Made by a program: the position numbers and the translations under genes. From an uncultured Bacilli bacterium (lineage in GTDB: Bacteria > Bacillota_I > Bacilli_A > RF39 > UBA660): 16,825 bases of DNA. Location of the stretch: positions 1-16,825 of the forward strand of contig CANRAX010000015.1 in the NCBI GenBank assembly GCA_947628635.1. Direction: 5' to 3'. Below, piece by piece: positions 13,069-16,825 of this stretch; position 1 is the first letter of the stretch; the number at the start of each line of letters is the position of its first letter. The notes beneath the pieces are model-generated. The model worked only from the letters and a program-made list of their open reading frames with translations, was not told where the DNA came from and did no database searches.

Positions 13069-14757
13069 ATGTATCAAGCTTTGTATAGAAAATATCGTCC
13101 TATTAATTTTGATTCTGTTGTTGGACAAGATAGTATTATTAGAACATTAAAAAATTCGATAATAAATAAAACTTTTACACATGCATATATGTTTTTTGGC
13201 CCTAGAGGCACTGGTAAAACTACTATTTCTAAAATTTTTGCTCGTAGTATTAATTGTTTGGAACCTGTTGATGGAATTGCCTGTGGTAAATGTAAAAATT
13301 GTGTGGAATCTTTTAAAAATTCTTGTGTTGATATAATTGAAATTGATGCTGCGTCAAATAATGGTGTTGATGAAATAAGAGAACTTAGAAGTAAAGTTGC
13401 TTTAGTTCCAGCAGAATTAAAATATAAAGTTTATATTATTGATGAAGTTCATATGTTATCTATTGGGGCTTTTAATGCTTTATTAAAAACGTTAGAAGAA
13501 CCACCTGAACATGTTGTTTTTATACTTGCTACTACTGATCCTCAGAAAGTCCCTGAAACTATAATTTCAAGGTGTCAATGTTTTTCTTTTAAGAGAATTT
13601 CTTCTGAAATGATTGTGGAAAGATTAAAATTTATTTGTTCTGAAGAAAAAATTGATGTTGAAAATGATGTTTTGAATGAAATTGCTTTGTCATCAGAAGG
13701 TGGAATGCGTGATGCTTTGGGAACCTTGGACAAATTAGTTTCTTATTCTTCTTCAAAAATTACTTTAGATGATTTTTATGAATTAAATGGTATGATTACG
13801 AAGAATGATTTGAAAAATTTTTATGAAAAGTTATTTTGTAATGATATTTCTGGGGTATTGAGTTTAGTAAATGATTTCAGTAATAAGGGTAAAAATTTAA
13901 TTCAAATTTTTTCTCAAATAATGATTTCTTTAAGAAATTTGCTTGTGGATTATTATATTAATGATATTAAGTGTCCATATGATATTGATTTGATACAAGA
14001 TTTTATAAATTTGATTAACGAAAATTTGTTCGATATTAAAAAGAGTGGAAATCCTAAAATTTTTATTGAAATGTTGTTGATAAAATATATAAAAGAACAC
14101 AATTTAAAAAAAGATAATAATTTGAGCAACAATTTGAATAATAGTATTAAAACTCAAGAGTTTTCTGTAATTGAGAAAAAGCTTGATGAATATGATACAA
14201 GTGAAAATCTTGCTGAAAATATTTCCCAGGAAATAATAGATGAAAATATTTCCCGGGAAATAAAAAGTGTTGATAATAATTTTAAAATAAAGAATTTAAA
14301 TGAAATAATTGATGCTCGTGTTAATAATGTAATGGCTTTGGCTGATAAGAATATTTTAAAAACGGAAATGCAAAATTTTGATTTATTGAATAATTATACT
14401 TTTGATCAAAAAATTGGTTATTTGGTATGTAGTTTATTAGATGCTAAATTAAGGGCTGCTAGCAAAGATAGTATTATTCTTAGTTATGAGTATGAATCTA
14501 ATGTGGAACAGAATTTAATGAATTTGAATAAAATAATAGATGTTTATAATAAAATTACTAACTCTAATAAAACAATTGCTATTATTAGTGATGAGCGATG
14601 GATAAATGAAAAAAATAAGTATATTAAGTCGTTAAAAGATGGTAATAAGTATCAGTTTATAGAAGAACCAGAAGAGGTCTTGGAAGAAGCAAAAAATGAT
14701 GCTATAATAAGTAGTAGTGCAGTTGAACTTTTTGGTGATATTGTCGAAGTAGAATAA
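13069..14757 (+). CDS. dnaX: DNA polymerase III subunits gamma/tau (clamp loader)
   Basis: DnaX is the motor of the clamp loader that opens DnaN rings. The 562 residues start with MYQALYRKYRP, typical of the family; the in-frame ATG at 13051 is rejected because the ribosome site GGAGGTG (13053-13059) would lie inside the gene. Walker A is GPRGTGKTT (44-52), the zinc module is C63/C72/C75/C78, and the DEVHML Walker B is at 125-130, followed by LLKTLEEPPEH and SRCQCF. The collar ends near 345. A low-complexity Asn/Glu linker (about 345-415) follows, then a tau-like C-terminal domain. The linker-coding DNA carries two Noc-type palindromes and an A7 run that could produce a short gamma form. The downstream ebfC follows after 15 nt. 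Confidence 0.96.
   Translation: MYQALYRKYRPINFDSVVGQDSIIRTLKNSIINKTFTHAYMFFGPRGTGKTTISKIFARSINCLEPVDGIACGKCKNCVESFKNSCVDIIEIDAASNNGVDEIRELRSKVALVPAELKYKVYIIDEVHMLSIGAFNALLKTLEEPPEHVVFILATTDPQKVPETIISRCQCFSFKRISSEMIVERLKFICSEEKIDVENDVLNEIALSSEGGMRDALGTLDKLVSYSSSKITLDDFYELNGMITKNDLKNFYEKLFCNDISGVLSLVNDFSNKGKNLIQIFSQIMISLRNLLVDYYINDIKCPYDIDLIQDFINLINENLFDIKKSGNPKIFIEMLLIKYIKEHNLKKDNNLSNNLNNSIKTQEFSVIEKKLDEYDTSENLAENISQEIIDENISREIKSVDNNFKIKNLNEIIDARVNNVMALADKNILKTEMQNFDLLNNYTFDQKIGYLVCSLLDAKLRAASKDSIILSYEYESNVEQNLMNLNKIIDVYNKITNSNKTIAIISDERWINEKNKYIKSLKDGNKYQFIEEPEEVLEEAKNDAIISSSAVELFGDIVEVE
14106..14117 (+). promoter_or_regulatory. Possible -1 slippage site in dnaX
   Basis: A7 (14106-14112) is read as TTA AAA AAA GAT. 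A -1 slip on the two AAA codons gives AGA then TAA (14115-14117), ending a product of about 349 residues right after the clamp-loader core, much as the gamma form of E. coli DnaX ends. No upstream Shine-Dalgarno-like stimulator or strong downstream hairpin is visible. Confidence 0.3.
14214..14263. repeat. 27-bp duplication carrying two Noc-type palindromes inside dnaX
   Basis: TGAAAATATTTCCC-(A/G)-GGAAATAA occurs at 14214-14236 and 14241-14263, offset by 27 bp (nine codons). The first copy contains ATTTCCCAGGAAAT (14221-14234, one base off) and the second the exact ATTTCCCGGGAAAT (14248-14261). They encode ENISQEI and ENISREI in the DnaX linker, using codons TCC and CGG that are scarce in this AT-rich window. 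Confidence 0.7.
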
Positions 14758-14772
14758 TAGGAGGATGATAAT

Positions 14773-15066
14773 ATGAATATGCAGGCAATGTTAAAGCAGG
14801 CTCAATCTTTACAAAAAGATATGTTAAAGATTAAAGAAGAAATAGATAAAACGGAATTTTTAGGGGAGAGTTCTTTTGTTAAAGTAACTATGATGGGTGA
14901 TAAAACTTTAAAAAATGTTGAAATTACAGCAGATACTTTAGATAAGGATGATGTTGAGGCTCTTCAAGATATGATTGTTGTTGCAATAAATGAAGCAATG
15001 AAGAAAATAGATAATGAAACGGAAAAGAAAATGAATAAATTTGGAAATATACCAGGTTTATTTTAG
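14773..15066 (+). CDS. ebfC: Nucleoid-associated protein, YbaB/EbfC family
   Basis: Members are small DNA-binding dimers linked to nucleoid structure and, through synteny, to RecR. The 97 residues show the family plan: a first helix with MLKQAQSLQKDMLKIKEEI (about 6-24), a three-strand sheet (KVTMMGDKTLKNVEI), and a second long helix with EALQDMIVVAINEAMKKI (about 63-80), ending in GNIPGLF; many homologues end in a similar Gly-rich tail. AGGAGG lies 6-7 nt upstream. It sits between dnaX and recR, the standard order in many bacteria, with 15 nt before it and 8 nt after it; the recR ribosome site overlaps its TAG stop. Confidence 0.95.
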   Translation: MNMQAMLKQAQSLQKDMLKIKEEIDKTEFLGESSFVKVTMMGDKTLKNVEITADTLDKDDVEALQDMIVVAINEAMKKIDNETEKKMNKFGNIPGLF

Positions 15067-15074
15067 GAATTTGT

Positions 15075-15671
15075 ATGTATCCTGATAGTATAAAAAATTT
15101 AATAGAATCTTTTAAGTATTTACCTGGAATTGGAGAGAAAACAGCTGAAAGGCTGGCTTTTTCTGTTTTGGAATTGGAAGATGAACAAGCAGATTTGTTT
15201 AGAAGTAGTATTAAAGATGTAAAAATGAAAGTACATAAGTGTAAAAGATGTAATTCTTTAACAGAAGATGATGAATGTTATATTTGTAAGGATGAAAGTC
15301 GAGATAATGGTACTTTGTGTGTTGTTGAAGATACAAAAAATGTAATTCTTTTTGAAAAATTAGGAGTTTTTCATGGTAAATATCATGTTTTAAATGGCTT
15401 AATATCACCATTGGAAGGTATTAATCCAGAGGATATAGGTCTTGAAACATTAATTGATAGGATTACAAAAGAAAAATTCAAAGAAATTATATTTGCTTTT
15501 AGACCAAGTATTGAAGGAGAAACAACATCTTTGTATATTAAAAAAATTCTTGAAGATATGAATTTGAAGATTACTAGATTAGCTAGTGGTGTTCCAATGG
15601 GTGCTGATATGGAATATTTAGATAGTTTGACATTGGAGAGAGCATTAAATGATAGAAAAGAAATAGAATAA
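15075..15671 (+). CDS. recR: Recombination mediator RecR
   Basis: RecR forms a DNA clamp that works with RecO and RecF to load RecA. The 198 residues match the family length. They show a helix-hairpin-helix (YLPGIGEKTAERLAF, 15-29), a four-Cys zinc motif (C56, C59, C68, C71), a TOPRIM domain beginning LCVVEDTKNV (81-90), and the conserved SIEGETTSLYI (145-155) and RLASGVPMG segments. Where many homologues have A-N/T-P-T-EGEAT, this one has FRPSIEGETT. It starts 8 nt after ebfC, with AGGA as ribosome site. RecF is encoded in the same window. Identity is secure. Confidence 0.97.
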   Translation: MYPDSIKNLIESFKYLPGIGEKTAERLAFSVLELEDEQADLFRSSIKDVKMKVHKCKRCNSLTEDDECYICKDESRDNGTLCVVEDTKNVILFEKLGVFHGKYHVLNGLISPLEGINPEDIGLETLIDRITKEKFKEIIFAFRPSIEGETTSLYIKKILEDMNLKITRLASGVPMGADMEYLDSLTLERALNDRKEIE

Positions 15672-15731
15672 ATTAAAAAATTTTTCATACTCTTTATAGA
15701 AGGATAATATTTATTGTGAAAGGAAAAAAGT

Positions 15732-15917
15732 ATGAAAACAATTTTTTATTTATTGAAAAGGTTTATACTTAGTGCTTTTATATTGTATGGTTATAATTTA
15801 TTTTCTGTTAATTTTAATATGATAATTCCTATTAATTTTATAACATTAGCTATGATTTTCTTTTTGGGAGCACCTGGTTTGGTAGCTTTAGTTATGTTTA
15901 GAATTATTTTGTTATGA
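15732..15917 (+). CDS. Small two-segment membrane protein, BofA-like
   Basis: In B. subtilis BofA holds the SpoIVFB protease inactive during sporulation, and bofA lies downstream of recR. This 61-residue protein has a short basic start, a first hydrophobic segment (about 11-28) and a second (about 33-60). The C-terminal INFITLAMIFFLGAPGLVAL matches the family pattern NPIT-L--GFLG-PG-. It is shorter than B. subtilis BofA (about 87). AAAGGA (15719-15724) precedes the ATG, and the TGA stop overlaps the GAGGT ribosome site of holB. A 9-bp inverted repeat spans its start codon. Homology is likely from motif plus synteny; a role in sporulation cannot be assumed. Confidence 0.7.
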   Translation: MKTIFYLLKRFILSAFILYGYNLFSVNFNMIIPINFITLAMIFFLGAPGLVALVMFRIILL

Positions 15918-15927
15918 GGTAGATAAT

Positions 15928-16779
15928 GTGGTAGAGGATTCTTTAATAAAGAAACAATTTTTTGAAATAGTAAATAATTACATAAAAAATGATAAATTGT
16001 CTCATGCATATTTAATTGAGGTTAACAATTATGATGATGATTTTGCAGTGGTTTTGGAATTTGTAAAAATGATTTTATGTAATTGTACTAGGGAAAAATT
16101 AGAAAATGATAAGAGTAATATTAGTGATTTAATAGATAATTCAAATTATCCTGACTTAAAAATTATTGAAGCTGATGGACAATGGATTAAAAAAAGTCAA
16201 TTGCTGGAATTGATTGGTGAGTTTCAAAATAAATCGTTACTTGATAATAAAAGAATATATATAATAAAAGAAGCTGAAAAATTAAATAGTTCTTCAGCTA
16301 ATACAATATTAAAATTTTTGGAAGAACCAGAAGAGGGAATAGTTGCAATTTTATTAACAAAAAATAGGTTTCAAGTGATTGAAACTATTTTGTCTAGGTG
16401 TCAAACATTAACATTAGCTGCTAGTGATGATTGTATTTGTTTATCAGATAATAGTAAGTTACTTTTGGAATATATAGTAAAAAGAGAAGAGTTGTTTATA
16501 AATTATAATAAGATTATTACTGATATAATACCTGATAAAGTTCAAGCAAAAGTTGTTTTTAATGATATTTCTCAGGTTATAATTAATTTTATAAATTTTA
16601 ATTCTAATAGAGTTTATGATGGTAATAAAGAGATTATTAATATTTTACAGAAGGCTGATTTGAATTATTTAGTAAGTATTCTTTCTATTATTGAAGAAGA
16701 ATTTGTAAAATTAGAGTATAATATTAATTATAAACTTTGGCTTGATGCGTTGTTTGCGCGTTTTATTATAGGAGGTTAA
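15928..16779 (+). CDS. holB: DNA polymerase III delta' subunit (clamp loader)
   Basis: Delta' is the stator of the clamp loader, working with DnaX and HolA on DnaN. The 283 residues follow the family: LSHAYLIE (24-31) at the start of the AAA+-like fold, where a Walker A would be in DnaX but is absent here (EVNNYDDD), as expected for a non-hydrolysing subunit. IYIIKEAEKLNSSSANTILKFLEEPEE (110-136) corresponds to the degenerate Walker B and sensor region, and SRCQTL (156-161) carries the arginine finger. The C-terminal part is divergent and Asn/Ile-rich. The start is GTG at 15928, 7 nt after GAGGT (15916-15920). Synteny between bofA and yaaT matches the B. subtilis order roughly, though tmk, yaaQ and yaaR are missing here. 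Confidence 0.9.
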   Translation: MVEDSLIKKQFFEIVNNYIKNDKLSHAYLIEVNNYDDDFAVVLEFVKMILCNCTREKLENDKSNISDLIDNSNYPDLKIIEADGQWIKKSQLLELIGEFQNKSLLDNKRIYIIKEAEKLNSSSANTILKFLEEPEEGIVAILLTKNRFQVIETILSRCQTLTLAASDDCICLSDNSKLLLEYIVKREELFINYNKIITDIIPDKVQAKVVFNDISQVIINFINFNSNRVYDGNKEIINILQKADLNYLVSILSIIEEEFVKLEYNINYKLWLDALFARFIIGG

Positions 16780-16781
16780 TA

Positions 16782-16825
16782 ATGATAGATGTAGTAGTTG
16801 TAAGTGTTAGACATATTGGTAATAT
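16782..16825 (+). CDS. Start of a PSP1-domain protein, RicT/YaaT-like (cut by window edge)
   Basis: Only 14 residues, MIDVVVVSVRHIGN, are visible after AGGAGG (16770-16775) and a 6-nt spacer. PSP1 proteins often begin with a V-V-VRF---GK pattern, and in B. subtilis holB is followed by yaaT (ricT). The call rests mainly on synteny; the sequence alone is too short to prove it. Confidence 0.55.
   Translation, partial: MIDVVVVSVRHIGN

Noticed and set aside
15915..15917. TGA read as Trp (Mycoplasma code)
   Set aside because: Trp is written TGG in conserved positions, no core gene has an in-frame TGA, and this TGA is a well-placed stop before the holB start.
1..16825. CRISPR arrays, insertion sequences, tRNA or rRNA genes
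   Set aside because: I saw no spaced direct repeats, transposase motifs with terminal repeats, or tRNA/rRNA signatures.

Overview
The window is the replication-origin region of a very AT-rich member of the Bacillota. Gene order, a ComK homologue, a BofA-like protein, and both parS- and Noc-type DNA sites point to the class Bacilli. A reduced, Mollicutes-like gut lineage (RF39- or erysipelotrich-like) is my best guess, but this is not proven. Trp is encoded by TGG and TGA acts as a stop, so the code is the standard bacterial one and not the Mycoplasma code. Every core gene is transcribed away from the origin at about 2.65-3.0 kb.

Left arm (minus strand): rpmH, rnpA, yidC and khpB (jag) form one operon. 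It starts at a consensus promoter, has an attenuator-like terminator after rpmH, and ends at a bidirectional terminator shared with a small convergent ribbon-helix-helix gene. Beyond that, a divergent membrane-anchored surface-type protein runs off the left edge. The mnmE-mnmG-rsmG-noc-parA-parB block that follows jag in Bacillus subtilis is not here.

Origin: the rpmH-dnaA gap holds perfect and near-perfect DnaA boxes, a 10-bp inverted repeat around one of them, and a tandem T9A4 repeat that looks like the unwinding element. A second, smaller set of DnaA-like boxes lies at the end of dnaA and in the dnaA-dnaN gap, as in bipartite Bacilli origins.

Right arm (plus strand): dnaA, dnaN, comK, recF, gyrB, gyrA, a 600-bp control region with a small SRP RNA gene, then tadA, dnaX, ebfC, recR, a bofA-like gene, holB and the start of a PSP1/ricT-like gene. 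This is the B. subtilis order with local changes: comK sits where the S4-domain gene yaaA would be, remB is missing, and the SRP RNA lies before tadA and not between tadA and dnaX.

The most striking region is 12.0-12.5 kb. Within 240 bp it carries a perfect DnaA box, three parS palindromes (ParB sites) and one perfect Noc-binding palindrome. Two more Noc-type palindromes, one perfect and one with a single mismatch, are embedded in the linker-coding part of dnaX as a 27-bp duplication. No parB or noc gene is in the window, so those proteins must be encoded elsewhere. Together the genes cover initiation (DnaA), the clamp and its loader (DnaN, DnaX, HolB), supercoiling (GyrA/B), recombinational repair (RecF, RecR, EbfC), translation and membrane insertion (L34, RNase P, YidC, KhpB, SRP RNA, TadA) and competence control (ComK).
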